Assembly (NCBI GenBank): GCA_050084985.1
Contig: JBITNC010000001.1
Span: 60,264,001 to 60,328,000, forward strand
From: Nageia nagi
Lineage: Eukaryota; Pinophyta
Direction: 5' to 3'
DNA: 64,000 bases
The notes below the pieces were generated by a model that was given only the letters and a program-made list of their open reading frames with translations, did no database searches and was not told where the DNA came from. Made by a program: the position numbers and the translations under genes. This document shows, one piece after another, positions 20,986-33,944 of the stretch (position 1 is the first letter of the stretch; each line of letters starts with the position of its first letter).

Positions 20986-21735
20986 AATGTTAGCATTTTG
21001 GGCCAACCTAAGGGAAATTTTGGTGTTTTGGGAGCCATTTTGAGGCTCATTATGCATTATGAGGCCTTCATAAGGAGAACATTGGTATTTTGAGGATCAA
21101 GCTACATTCTGGGACCATCTAAAGCCAAACGTTGCATTTTTAGGTCACTTGAAGCTAGATGTTACATCATTAAGGGTTTCTTTAGCTTTATTTTGCATTT
21201 TATGCTCTTAGAAAGATAGATGTCAGTGTTTTGAGTGTTTTTTAGAGGTTTATTTTGCATCCTAAGTCCACCTGAGGGCATATGTTGGCTAACTAGGAAG
21301 ATTTTGAGGTCTAGCTCATATTTTGGGACCATTTCTAGCCATACATTGGCATACCAAAGGAATTTTTGAGCTCCTTACTGCATTTTGAGGGTTCCTTAAG
21401 CCAAACATTAGCAATTTGATGGCACTTATGAAGATTAATTTGCATTTTGGAGCAATCTTAAGGTGAATGTTGGCATACTAAGGAAGATTTTGAAGTTTGA
21501 GTTGCATTTCAAGGTCATTCTAAAGCAAAGATGGCATACTAAGGATCATTATGAAGTTACTTTGGCATTCTAAGTTCATTTTGGGCCAAAAGTTAGAGGA
21601 TTGAAGGTTTTTTTGGACTTGTTACTGCATGTCATAGTCATTAGAGGCCAAATGTTGAGTTTCTAAAGGGTTTTTCAAAATGTTTTGCTACATTTTAGGG
21701 GAACTAAAAGTGGGATGTTGGCTTGTTGAGGCCAA
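20986..21735. repeat. Degenerate ~61 bp tandem repeat, about 12 units
   Basis: The phrase ATGTTGGCATACTAAGGAAG and its variants recurs at 21160, 21221, 21283, 21343, 21406, 21467, 21528, 21589, 21650 and 21714 (spacing 60-64). A mid-unit TTGCATTTTG and a terminal AAGCCAA recur in each. The first units (20986-21159) carry deletions. No unit is identical to another. It lies within the relic retroelement, between its gag-like and 3' parts. Confidence 0.85.
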
Positions 21736-21994
21736 ATGAATGGTTTGACTACATCACAAGTGTCATTACTTGTAAGTATTAACTCATATTCATCATAGAA
21801 GATAAGAACTAGAAAATTTTCAAGGTTACTAAGCATACTGGCCATTATTTTTTGGTAAACTTGAAGCTACAAGTCACTGCAAGGAGGATGTTGAGGATAA
21901 AGGGATTCAATTAGTTGATATTAGCTAGATTTCATTGTGGTATTTGCACCATGGAGACTTAAAGAGATTTTATTTGCAATAAAAGAGAAGTTTC
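21736..21994. other. Spacer, nothing recognised
   Basis: AT-rich spacer between the 61 bp array and the following broken ORF. Confidence 0.4.
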
Positions 21995-22670
21995 AAAATG
22001 GTAGATGATTATGATGATTTACAAGTAGTATACTGCAATCAATTTGAAATATTCAAGGAACATGTTTCCTTTGATGAATACTTGAACCACATATTTAAAA
22101 TAAATTGTGGCAGCAATGTTACTACCTAGTTATGCGAAGATTTTCTTGAGGATAACCATAATGCGTATTTAGATACCATTGGAAGGAATGATGGTATTTT
22201 TGTTCATGAGGTTTCTATCAGAAAGGAAATAGGAAAAGAAGAACTATAGAGAAATGGAATGAAGAATGACCATACCTTACCAAAACAAAGTTTCATCCAT
22301 GAATTATTTACTAAAAATGAAGATGTTGCTCATGAGCATAATAAAAACATGCCAATGACTAAAGACCCTGAGTATGAAGACTTATAGAAAGTACAAGCAC
22401 ATGATAAAGAAGGCAAAAATAAATAGAAGAAAAGGGATCTTGTTATTAGAAGGGATGATGGTTACTTCATACATGAGGTTTATAATAGGAAGATCAAAGG
22501 AGCTACTCATGATTTTGACAAAGGAATGAATAAAAGGATCAACCAATTTGAAGGATTTGTTCATGTATTTAAAGAGGTTCCTAAAGTTTATACTATATTC
22601 AAACAACATGAAGAATATTTAGAGTCCCTACATGATCTTTTTGAAAGGGATACTAGTGATGAAGGATGAA
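21995..22670 (+). pseudogene. Unidentified broken ORF in the retroelement relic
   Basis: One frame reads for about 225 codons with about five scattered stops, starting MVDDYDDLQVVYCNQFEIFK and including FVHEVSIRKEIGKEEL and FIHEVYNRKIKGA. FVHEV/FIHEV-type phrases recur twice about 95 codons apart, suggesting an internal duplication. The composition is acidic and lysine-rich. I do not recognise a protease, RT or integrase motif. Its place between a gag-like region and an LTR-like start suggests an element-encoded protein. Confidence 0.35.
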
Positions 22671-23454
22671 GGAATGATGTACCATCACAAGAGATATTCT
22701 TCGAACCTCAAAAAGAATTCAAAAAGGGATGCAATTATTAACAAAACCACTAATAAGGAAACAAAAGGTAGCATGGAAGTAGCCCACACAGAGAAATAAA
22801 ATGAAGATATACCAAATTTAAAAGATAATCCAAATATTGAGTATTCCCATTTGCATAATGGATTAGTCCTTCAAACTATCACATTGAGTGGAGGTTACAT
22901 TAGCTATAATATCCTCAATTTATAAGTAATCAAGATTCAACAGAAAGAATTGTTGCAAATAAAAGATCAAAATAAGGACACTTCATATTTAGAGCATGGT
23001 GAAGGAGTATTTTGGAACCTAAGAGATACGAATGAATGTGATCTAGAAACCATGGTCACATGAGAAAGGATCAAACATAGAAGAAAGTATTGATGAGGCA
23101 CACATCCAAACTAGATCCTTGCTACATAATGAAGATATGATTTGTAGGGAAGACCCCTTGATCACTCATGGTTGTAGAAAGTAGCCTTTGCACACTCATA
23201 AAAAATCAAACCTATTATATCCCCATATCAATCTAGTCTATGTAAAATCAACCCCTATTTGACTACAACTTCTCACATTAATGGGCTACGAACAACATGG
23301 TAATGGCTAGGAAAGATAATATTATGACCCATTTGCATTTTGGATGCTATTCTTGAAGCATTTAACTTAGCATCATGAGACATAGGATGATTGGAGTCAT
23401 AACTATCTCCTACTAAAGACCACACTATGATTTGCACATTTAACATTTGCAGGA
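22671..23454 (+). other. Decayed relic sequence, no readable frame
   Basis: Short open pieces in shifting frames, with no recognisable domain. Probably continues the same element. Confidence 0.35.
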
Positions 23455-24070
23455 TTGAAAGATTATAAGGCCATTATAAGGGAGAATTACCAATCAACTA
23501 GGAGGGATTATCACATCAAAATCAAATTCTTTTCACTAGCTACACTCAAAATAATTGAGACCACCGTTATTGGACTAATCATGCTACTATATAAATACAA
23601 GTTGGTAAACTCCATATATGCCTATTCTGTAAGGATGAAACTTCATGAGATAACTTATATGAACCATGATCATGAAATAAATTGGATGAACAATAACAAG
23701 GAGCAATCATTATTTGAATACATAAATCAATCTAAAAAGGAACTCTTTAAGTTTGCATATATAGTTTGGAAAAACTACAAAATAATTCAGATAATACTAA
23801 AGTGGATTTGTAAAGGAACCGTTAAAGTGACACATAGACTTCATGGCCATCAGAAAAGAAAGAGTACCTAAAGCTCCACCATGGAATGACAAATTAGCAA
23901 TTAGAGTTGAGCAACCAAAACATGAAGATAAGTCAGAGTTTGTTGATTCTAGCTTTGCCATAAACATCAATTATGAGGAAGATAAACAAGAGGATCAAGA
24001 AAACTCTATTGCAGCTATGGATGTTCTGAATTGTTTAGGGATAAGCAATTTAGGGAGGATAGAATTGTAA
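23455..24070 (+). pseudogene. C-terminal ORF pieces of the retroelement relic
   Basis: Two overlapping open pieces. The first (23455-23871, 138 codons) is probably a chance frame over decayed sequence. The second (23843-24070, 75 codons, with ERVPKAPPWNDKLAIRVEQP and an acidic tail) looks more coding-like and runs to the LTR-like start at 24066. The position immediately before a purine-rich GGGAGGATAGAAT and TGTAATGTCCCC suggests the end of the element's last ORF. No domain identified. Confidence 0.35.
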
Positions 24071-25087
24071 TGTCCCCATTTTTTAAGTGTTTTCCCAAAT
24101 TTGGGAACATTAATTTAGAAGTGATTTTATCTATTTTAGTAGAATTTTACCAAAATGTTGTAAATTCCACTTAAAGACTTAATAAATCTCTAATTATGGA
24201 ATAAATGGCCCTTTTATTTGGTTATTTATGTTTAATTAATTGCTAAAATGCCAATAATATTGTATTTGTAATACAAAGGAAACTATATTTGTAAATGCAA
24301 TATTAGTCTCCCTAAATGAGGAATTGCATATTTTAACCTTGATGATTGTAATATTAGTGCTCCCCTCTTTGAGGTAGAGCATCCCCTTAGGTGATTGCAC
24401 TAACTACGAGGTCATTTGAAGATCCAAGGATGGACATGGCACTTCAAACTAATCATTAGCAATCTCAAGGCAAGTGGATGACTTCTAACATGGATGTTGG
24501 GTATGTGAGCATCCCAAGACCCCATGTTGGCCCTTCTATGCATATGGACCTATGGCATTGATCACAAGAAGCTCTAACATCACCCCCTCTTGAACATTGG
24601 TATTCTTGGTACTTAGGTGTGATTTCATTCATCCCAAGGCTCCCCATATTGGACATTTCATACATGAGCACAAGAATCACATCTCTCCACCATTAGATTA
24701 TCTCAATGAAAGATTAGAAGATGATCACCCTCACTTATAAAAGGAGGACTCATAATCATTATGAGATATGTTGAATTTGTTATTAAACTCTTTTATTTTG
24801 GATTGAGTGGAGACTCTATCTTTGCCACTTGTAGGGAAACCTACGTTTAAGGTATTGAGGGAATAGGAGGCCATTTTTGAATTTAATCTAGCCATATTGA
24901 GAGAAACATTGCTAGTTCCATCATAGTTTCTACAAAGGAGACATTGTCTTGTCTCACTAGTTTTGGGATTGGTGAGGCCTTGGAGCCATCTAAAATAACC
25001 TTATTAGAGATAGTCCATGTACAAACTCCTTAGGTTGACAAAAATATTGTATTTTATCTATTATTACCATATCAAATACAATTACAT
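24066..25087 (+). repeat. Probable gypsy-type 3' LTR, end unresolved
   Basis: TGTAATGTCCCC follows a purine-rich tract, a common plant gypsy LTR opening. A TATA-type TATAAAAGG lies at 24736-24744 and a promoter-to-U5-like stretch follows. No second LTR is visible, so the 3' end is a guess. Confidence 0.45.
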
Positions 25088-25430
25088 TATGTTGTCAAAA
25101 TATTGCTATTTATCTCTTTATACTTGGATGTTGAGTTTTGGAGTAGTTTTGCATTACTTGAAATCTCTATTTTGCTCCCTAAGTGCAATGTTGGATCTCT
25201 AGTGATATTTTCATTGCTTAACACTTATTTAGGCTCTTCAATTGGGATGTTGGGTTTATGGAGTATTTTTTCATTAATGAAGTACCTTTTTGCTTCTTTA
25301 TCAAGTCATTGGAATACTAGAGACATTTGCTTACATCATTCTTATAATTGCTCATCATAGCTAGACGTTGGGTTTGAAGTTATTTTCTACAAGTTCGATT
25401 TTGTATTTTTCATTCCTAACAAGTCGTATA
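25088..25430. repeat. Second ~60 bp degenerate tandem array
   Basis: ATGTTGGxTxT-type starts at 25128, 25188, 25247, 25308 and 25365 (spacing 57-61), each followed about 30 nt later by a TTTTGCxTT or TTTCATT phrase. The period and opening resemble the 20986-21735 array 3.4 kb upstream. Confidence 0.7.
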
Positions 25431-25894
25431 TTTGGTGCATGTTTAAGCTCATTTTGACCAATTTGGAAGCCAAAAGACAAACATCCCTCTCCTAGGGCAC
25501 ATTTGAGGAGTGACCCCTATAAAAGCTCATCACAACATTTTACTTAGAAACTCAATCATAGTATCTAGTTTTTGATTGATTCTCCATTGGTAGTGTTATT
25601 AAGGAATGGAATATTTTCCTTCTTCCCTTTGACTTTTCTATGGCCAACATCTATGCCCTATCTTCCATGGAGGTTTATAACAAAAATAAGACTTAAAATT
25701 TTACATTTTTGAAGTCTTTTTGGAAATTGGTGAAGACGCCATGAGATAGGCTTTCCCAAAGTAGGTGAATCTTATATGAGGCTTGAAATGATAAGGATTG
25801 ATCTTCAAAAATCTAACAAATATATCTAAATCCAAGTTTTGAATTTTTTGCTTCTCTAAAAGGTTGTGTTCTCTTTCTCGCCCAATATTTGGTT
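25431..25894. other. Target-side sequence of B1, no gene seen
   Basis: AT-rich, no ORF above noise. Confidence 0.4.
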
Positions 25895-25899
25895 AATAG
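25895..25899. repeat. B1 target-site duplication, left copy
   Basis: AATAG, identical to 34444-34448 on the other side of B1. Five bases is the usual copia duplication length. Confidence 0.92.
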
Positions 25900-26398
25900 T
25901 GAGAGAATTAAACTATAACATAAACAATTTAAACTCCTAAGATCACATGTAAGCTCACAAATTATATCTAATAAAATCTAAGAAAATAATCTCACAAATA
26001 TAACACAAGATATAAGTGGTTCCTCCAACTAGGAGTACATCCACTAACTAGATCTCATTTCTTCACAAATATGAACTCTTACAATCTTTCTAAAGTCAAC
26101 TCCTAAACACTATCCACTAGCATAACTTTACTCCATAAATTGGTGTATGATTCAAAGAGGGAGCCTTCTATTTATAATCCAAAATCCCTCTTTGTATCAC
26201 TTTTTTACCCAATGTACAAAAGCATGATAAGCACTCCTTTCTACCCAAGGAGCATGCTCATGACATGAAGTGTAGGATAAGTTACATTATCATATTCACT
26301 TAAATACTTAAGATGTCAAATGATACCTTTAAGTATTAGTGAATTTACATAGAAGATTATTACAAAACCTTTACAATAATGTATCATACATTCCAACA
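25900..26398 (-). repeat. B1 3' LTR (499 bp)
   Basis: Sense strand TGTTGGAATGTATGAT...TCTCTCA. It follows the purine tract AAAGGGGAG (26399-26407). R/U5 hairpin GTGG...CCAC at 26016-26044. Confidence 0.95.
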
Positions 26399-26407
26399 CT
26401 CCCCTTT
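26399..26407 (-). promoter_or_regulatory. B1 polypurine tract
   Basis: Sense AAAGGGGAG directly before the LTR TG; primes plus-strand synthesis. Confidence 0.9.
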
Positions 26408-27089
26408 AATGCAGTATTGGGATAGAGTGGATAAGAAAAAAGGAAAAGAGAGAGTAAGAGAGTTCTCCAAAAAAATACAATCGTAGATGAGAACATATTA
26501 GATATTTATGAAGTAAGAAAGATCTAGTTTGAGACTCACTACTTTATAATTTTCATAAATGGTTTACAGTATAGTCATTAACCATAATTGATTTTAATGT
26601 ACATAAAGTAGTCATCCAATTGGAAGTCATAAGGAGTCTCTAAGAGCTTGTATACCCAAAGTAAGTAACCTATAATCTTAAGGAACTTGCAATTCTTAAG
26701 CAGTTCAAATAATAAGATCAATTAGATATAATATATTCATGTCATAAGGATAGATAAATCAAATAAATGCCATAAAAAATTGATCAGTGGTGCATTATAA
26801 GTTATCACAAAGATGCCAAGATAAAACTCATAGTCACTTATTGTATATAAAAATATGCATTGATTATCATAACAAAGTAAGTGAAACAAAAAATGCACAT
26901 ATGAGTTCTTCACATATGGATAACTGAATAGTGCCAAAAGACACATAAAAGTTCCTCACGCATGGATAACTAAATAGTGCTAGATTGGCCAATCTTTTAC
27001 TTTAAAAAATTTGTACAACAAGTTCCTCATACGAAGTGAACTTTCTAGGAGTGAAGTTGTCATCACAAATATGACTTTAACACATGAAT

Positions 27090-30000
27090 TCAAACTTCAC
27101 CCCCACTTGAAGGTAACTTCACCAACTTGATAGCATCTCTAAGCTTACTGAATTGACCTTCAAGGTTTGGTGAAAAAATTAGCAAAATTCAAGGTGGATG
27201 GACAATACTCAAGGTGTATGATGCCATCAAGAACTTTTTTCCTAATAAAATGTGCCTAGATTTTCACATGTTTTGTTCTTTGATGGAACACATGATTCTT
27301 AGTCAAAGAGATCATCAACTAATTATCTAAAGAGATCAAAGATGATCCATATTGTTCATACCTAATTTCTTTTAAAGATGCCTTAACCAAATGGCTAGCT
27401 GGGCTACAATAACATGGCATGGTATTTAGCTTCTATGGTGGAAAGAGAAATAGTAGGATGCTTCTTAGAAATCTAAGAGATAGCACCTAAACTAATGCTA
27501 AGCACATATGTAAAGGTTGATTTCCTATCATCTCTATCTCTCCATAGTCAGAATCTAAGAATCCAGAGAGAACAAATGAGGGCAACTTGAAATACTTGAG
27601 AACAAAATCTTTAGTCTCTACAACATATCATAAAATTTGCTTAACAATATAGAGGTGCTCAACATATGGTTTCTGCATGAATCGTACCATCAAATTCATT
27701 GCAAAGGTAATATCTAGCTTAGAAATAGTCAAATACAAAAGACTACCAATAAATTACCTGTAAGATGTAGCATCAACCAATTAAAATTGGAGCTCAGAGA
27801 AATAACAATTCCAAGAGAGATTGAGATCGTAGCATATCTACACTCTTCCATTCCAAACTTTTGTAAGATATCTGATATATACTTAGATTGATTAAGATAG
27901 GTACAATCCTTGTATTGATACACTTGCATTCCAAGGTAGTAGTGCAAGAGACCAAGATCAATCATTTCAAACATAGCCTTAAGTTTGGATATGCACTCTT
28001 AGATGATTTTATCATTATTCCTAGTAATCAGAAGATCATCCACATAAAGGAGAATCAAAAATATATCTTTTCCTTAATTGAGCACATATAGATAAGAGTT
28101 AGAAAAATACTTGAAGAATCCAATATCTCTAAAGTATCCTGAAATCTTCTTATACCAATCTCTAGGTGCTTACTTAAGTTCATACAATGAATTCTTTAGC
28201 TTTCACACAAAGGACTCTTTACCATCCATAATAAAACATTCTGGTTGATTCATGAAGATTTTCACATCTAAGTCACCATTGAAAAATGCATTTTTGATGT
28301 TAAATTGAAAAAATTTCCATCTTTGAGTTGCAAAAAGAGCAAAGATAATCTTAAAAGTAGGTATCTTTTCCACAAGAGCAAAGGTTTTCTCATAATCTAC
28401 ACTATATTTTTGAGAAAAACCTTTAGCTACTAACCTTGCCTTATATTTCTCAATATCTTCAATTGAATTATACTTAACCTTGTAGATCAACTTATTACCA
28501 ATCACATTCTTCTCATTAGGATAAAGAACTAAATTTCATATTTCATTTTTTATAAGCACCTTATACTCAACTTTCATGCTTCCACCTAGCACTTGTACTT
28601 AGAAGCATCTTTGAAAGATAAAGGCTCATGCTTATTGTTAATTTTAACAAATAGAGATTTGTTCAAGGTCATGCTCCTTGTTACTCTTTAAGTTGAAGAA
28701 TTTTATTCCTAAGGTGATTTGCTCATATCAATATCCAACCAACTAGGTGCAACTGAAGAGTCCTTTAGATTATCTACATCCTCATTAGAAATAAATTCTT
28801 TAGAAAGTTTATTGAACTTGATATCTCTTAAAATGAACACTAGTTTATAGGATGGAAACTAGAGCATGTAGCCTCTATGTTGACTATCATAACCTATAAA
28901 GATATATTTTTCAACTCTTTTTTCTAACTTTTTTCTTTTCTCAAAAATAATGTAGGAGAATGCTTCACAACCAAATAACCTAAGGTGAGAAATGTTAGGT
29001 TTTCTTCTTGACCATGCCTCAAAAGGGATTTTACCTTGAATAACTTTTTGGAACACCTATTTAAGGTGATATCATAAAAAAATAGAAAGATTACCCAACA
29101 TGCACCTAGCCATCTCCATAATTATCTTATTTTTCCTTTCAACAACACCATTCTGCTAAGGAGTGTAAGGAATCATAAATTACCTCTTAATTCTATACTT
29201 AGCGTAATAGTTATTAAACTCATTGCTATTATATTCTCTCCCATTATTTGATCTCAACATCTTGATTTTAAGGTTAGTTTAATTTTCAATAAAAATCTTA
29301 AAAATTTTAAAACTCTCAAAGATTTGATCCTTGTGTTTAAGTGGATAGCCAAAAGTCATCATATTGAAGTAATTGATGAAGGTCAAGATGTAAGATGCTC
29401 CCTCAAACAATTTAGTCTGAAATAAACCTATCAAATCTGAATACACAAGTTGAAGAGGTTGAGATACTTTTGTTGGCTTATCATTTTCAAACCTTTGTCT
29501 ATGCATCTTACCAAGGATGCACTTCTCACATGGACCAATTGAAGGTGAAATTGAAGAAAAACCTTTCATAAATTTTTGGTATTTCATGACTTAAATACTC
29601 TTATGGTTAAGGTGCCCTAAATGATGGTGCTAAAGATTACCTCTCGAACACATACTATTAGCAAGACATATCTTTGTTAGAACTTGATCCATAATGTATA
29701 GATCATCTTTCATTGATCCTTTAACCAACATGGCAAGTTCTTTCTTAATGCACTAGGATTGAGAGTCAAATTCAAATGAGTACCATTTCCTTGCAACTTG
29801 GATCATAGAGAGAAGGTTCATCTTTAGCTTAGAAACATAGAGCACATTATCAAGAACCTTTGTGTGAATCAACACACTCTTGATTTCTTGGATTTCAAAG
29901 ATAGAGTTATTACCTATCACAAATGCATCTTTTCTATACTTTTGAAAGTTCTCAAACTTATATTTTTCAAAGCATAGGTGATTAATGCAACCAGAGTCAA

Positions 30001-30983
30001 TAATCCAATCAGATGAAAAAATGTGACACATGGACAATAAACCTAGCTTGTATATTTTTCTTTTCTTTATAATTCTTTACATTTTCATTACCTTTATTTT
30101 TTTATTTTCTTTTATTTTTGTAGCAATCAACTTCTTTGTGACCTTGAATGCCATAATAGTTATAATTATCATCAAACTTTTCCTTAAGATAAAGAATGTT
30201 TACTTTACCTTTTCCATCTCTTTACCTAAAGTGGTTATTGTTGTTGTTACTGCTATTCCTGTTGCTATTGATGTTATTTTTGTTGTTACCATTACCTCTT
30301 TTTTCAAACCTTTTAGAGGAAGAAAGATAAGATTTATTATTATGATTAAACTTCTTCTTAAAATGAGTTTTGATTGCTTCAAGAGCAATGTTATTATTCT
30401 TAGAAGAAGAAATCAACATCTTTTTGTTAAGGGTTTCCTCATACTTCAAAAGGAGCCTAGAAAGGTTCTCAAAGGAAAAGACTTCTTCTTCATCATCAAG
30501 CCTTATCTCAATTACCATCATAAAGCTATCAAACTTTGAAGAAAGGCTTTGAATAATGATGAAGACCATTGTTTATCCAATTGCACCCACAAGCAACAAG
30601 TTGGGTCCTAAGGTCAATGATTCTATTCAAGTAGATAACCACATCTTCATCTTCCCCTTAACAAGATTGAAGCAACTTTTGAATAGTAGTAAACTTTATT
30701 GAAAACTTTGAACCAATGTAGATTTGTTTAAACTTATCCCAAGCTTCAATTGAAGAGGAAATAATCAAGAGAACATCATATGAAACTACATAAAAAATCA
30801 TGAAGGTTGCCAACTCATTCTTCATATTATAAGCCTCTAATGCCTTCTCATTGTAGAAGGTACAAGATTTTTATTCATTATTCACCAAAGCTTCCTTTCC
30901 TATAACTCAGCTCTTGTCTGAGGTTCTCAAATTCTAAAATTGAAACCATCAAGAATGTTTTTGGGTAAAAAGGAGTCTCCCAT
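27090..30983 (-). pseudogene. B1 copia gag-pol polyprotein (decayed)
   Basis: Start ATG at 30983-30981 (MGDSFLPKNIL). The gag frame is broken early, then open at 30569-30222 (SRLLLKYEETLNKKML). Protease DWIIDSGC with INHLC. Integrase HLNH, CEKC, YSDLIG, but the second catalytic Asp is lost: RSDNGGE reads RSNNGRE (codon 29246-29248). TAG at 29156-29158 interrupts PYTP*QNG, as in A2 and B2. RT retains NGDLDV and YVDD. RNase H and the C-terminal KLP motif are recognisable with stops. Stop at 27092-27090. Not functional: catalytic loss in integrase plus many stops and frameshifts. Confidence 0.9.
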
Positions 30984-31189
30984 TTGTTCTATAAGAATGT
31001 GAAAAATAATAAGCATGTGGTTCAACAAACAACATTATATGTTTAGTTTTAACCAAGTAATACATGTTATATTTAATCAACTAAGACATGCTGATTTATT
31101 TTAGTAGTGCAAATATTTTACAACTTGAATATACATCCCATGTACTCAAATATTAAGAATCATAGATGTAGAGTGACATTATTAAGGGA

Positions 31190-31655
31190 CTTATTTTCTT
31201 GTTTAAAATTAAGCTTTCACCTAGATACCTACAAGGTGGAGCTTAGGTACTACCAATTCTCAACCGATTCACCTTGGGTAGTAATATACTCTTGCAAGGA
31301 GGAGTACTTACTATTTTTCAAGGTTATGATATTTATTATATCGATCAAATTATTAATCTTGATTGATCAAATTATTAATCTTGATTAGGTTTTAAGTTGT
31401 CCTCCTAGGTTATCAAGATAATCCCTGAATAAACATATGAATATGTGGTATCACTACACACATGCCTATCCACCTATTAGAGTTATATCCAAACTAACAA
31501 AGGACTTAGGAGCATTGATAAGTAAAACTTTTTACCATTTGGATTATCAAACTTAAAAGCTCCAATTCACCTATCCTCATCTCATGGCTCCCTAAACAAG
31601 TCATGTTGTAGAATGTCCATGTGGATGTGTTCATTTTAAGGGGTTACTCATTTCA
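31190..31655 (-). other. Conserved leader block, B1 copy
   Basis: Counterpart of the A1/A2 block with more substitutions and a small local duplication (ATCTTGATTGATCAAATTAT twice, about 31330-31385). GTGGTATCACTACACACATG and CAAACAAGTCATGTTGTAGA are retained. Confidence 0.7.
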
Positions 31656-32787
31656 ATATTTGAGATTTTTGCATAAGTAAATAAAGTAAAATATGAAACA
31701 TGAAGTAAAAGAGCATAGGTAAAAAAAACATCAACCATTTGCAATTTTTGAAACTTAAGAGTCCATTTGGTTTTGTTTACTAACCCCTAAAGGACATCTT
31801 TATATCATTTCTAATTTTGCATAAGGACATTATTGCATAAGAAAGTAAATTGCATCATAACTTAATATTTTAAGTAATAAGCATGCATTATTTGACTTAA
31901 AAAAATCTAAGTATTAAGCATGTAACTTAAAAAATTTAAGTCCTTAAGCATGCATCACAAAAAAAAAATTAAGTTCTAAGCATATATCATTGACTTTAAA
32001 AAAATTTAAGCACTAAGCATAAGTATGCATCATTGTTGAAAATTTAAGTACTAAGCATAAGTACTAATCTTAATCATACATTATTTTAACATAAAAATAT
32101 GCATCTTGCTTAAAATTTAAGTCCTAAGCATTAACTTAAAAAAATTAAGTAGAATACATTAACATCATTAAGTAAAATATCCAATATGTGGATCTAAAAA
32201 TTTAAGTAAAAATTATAAATTCTCCCCCTTTTTTACTAAAAAATGTACCCCTAAAGATAGCATACTTAGCTTAACTTAATACTTTATCTTTAAAAGTATT
32301 TTGCATGCTAAAAAAAAATCTTCTAAGTATACATCCATTCTAAGATTTTAAGTATATACACTACAATTTCCATTAATACTATTGCTAAATTAAATAATAG
32401 CATTTCTCCTTCCCTTTGCTTAAACATTTTGAGGCATAGTCATAATTAGAGGTATTTACCAATCCAATTTATACTCCAAAAAAAAAACTTTATATTTTAA
32501 CCACAATTTGAATCAAAGTGAGAGAGCATTTAAGGGGTAATGATGAATTTGTGACCAACAACATACTCTAAAGTAAGGTAAGTAAACTCATCATGATGAT
32601 ACTTTAAATGTGGAGTATAAGGATTCTAAGTGCATTAAATAGGAACAAGTGACTTATAAGCAAGCAAAGAAAATTAAATACCTACCAAAGAGGAGTAAAC
32701 ACTATGCAAGAAATTAAAGTTTTTGTAGTGCATTAAGTAAGAACAAAATTTAAGTAAATTAAATGCCCAACACTATTAGGTATTTTG

Positions 32788-33290
32788 TTATAAAAAAAAA
32801 AGTAGAGGAAGATTAAAAAAAAATTGGGGTTGCACAATAAGAAGGGCTACACATAGGAAGAAAATAATAGTGCATATGGTGGAGGGTTTTGCAAAAGGGC
32901 TTAAAGTGCAGCAGAGGGTGAGAGACATGAAGAAATAATGCAATATCATGGGGCAAAGGTAGCTAGGGAGGTTGTAGGTCAAATAGAGGTCGATGGAGGA
33001 TAGAAAGCAAGGATAGTCGCCCATGTAGGAGAAACCACAGAGGCTAGTGGTGTTTACAAAGAAGGGTTTTCTATAGGGCTTAAGTGGTAGATGGGAGCAG
33101 TAGGGATTGAGGGTTTGTGTAGGGCTCAAGTGGTAGATAACAATAGAAAGGATGGAGCATCTTGAGCAAGAGCACTCGCCAAGAGGTCTTGATAGTCATG
33201 GGCTTACCAGTAGTTCTTCCCTCCACCACCAACTCCACAGCTCACCCCCTTCACTACCAAGAGTTAGCCAAAAAAATGTGTAAAATTGTT
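32788..33290. other. Purine-rich variable segment in the B1 leader
   Basis: About 500 bp with strong strand asymmetry (plus strand G/A-rich). The minus strand holds a 113-codon ORF (33129-32788), hydrophobic and unrecognised, probably a by-product of composition. Sits in the cargo slot of the leader. Confidence 0.45.
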
Positions 33291-33930
33291 TTGATTAGAC
33301 AATAACATTGCCTTAGGTTGCGACCAGTCAAAGTTGAAATTTATATTACAAAGTTTCTTGTAATATCTCAAACATATGTGATATAAAAAATTGAAATGTT
33401 TTTTGTAATATTGCAAACATATGTAATATCTCAAGGTAATTTTACATAAGTTTTACTAAAGCCTATGCCCCCCTTTTTAAAAAGCCAATATTGTAAGATA
33501 TATACTAATTTATGAGATTTACTAATAATTGCCCCCTCCCTTTTTTCTAAAAAAATTATACCTTAAAAAAATTGTAGCAAATTTTGAAATATTGTATTTG
33601 TAATATTAAATATAATATTACAAAAAAATGTATTCAATAACCCCATTTAAAAAAAAAAATTGTAGCAAAACAAATTGCAACATAAGGGGTTAGTAGGAAA
33701 AAAAGTACAATTTGTTAGATTTATTTTGCAAAAAAAAAAAGGAACTAACACATAAACAATAACATGTTAGTAGCAAAAATGCAATATTCCAATAATAACC
33801 AAGAAGGAAGGATATTATAACTTCTCTTAGTTTTACCTCAACAAGACATCAAGATTGAAGGAAGAAGATTTCCAAGAGAGTTGAAGAAGAAATCTTCTAC
33901 ACTAAGAATGTGAAGATGAGCCTCCAAGGA

Positions 33931-33942
33931 GCTCTAATACCA
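33931..33942 (-). promoter_or_regulatory. B1 primer-binding site (one mismatch)
   Basis: Sense TGGTATTAGAGC, a C-to-T change from the standard TGGTATCAGAGC; consistent with deamination after insertion. Confidence 0.9.
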
Positions 33943-33944
33943 AA

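Larger units (their letters stand above)
30989..33836 (-). other. B1 leader, predicted spliced intron (2.8 kb)
   Basis: Sense strand GTTGAG|GTAAAACTAAGAG (intron starts 33836) to CATTCTTATAG|AACAAATGG (ends 30989), six bases before the ATG triplet. Same geometry as A1, A2 and B2. Contains a conserved block at 31190-31655 and a distinct segment at 32788-33290. Confidence 0.55.

Noticed and set aside
32788-33129. 113-codon minus-strand ORF in the B1 leader
   Set aside because: Hydrophobic low-complexity translation of a pyrimidine-rich segment, not recognisable in B2.
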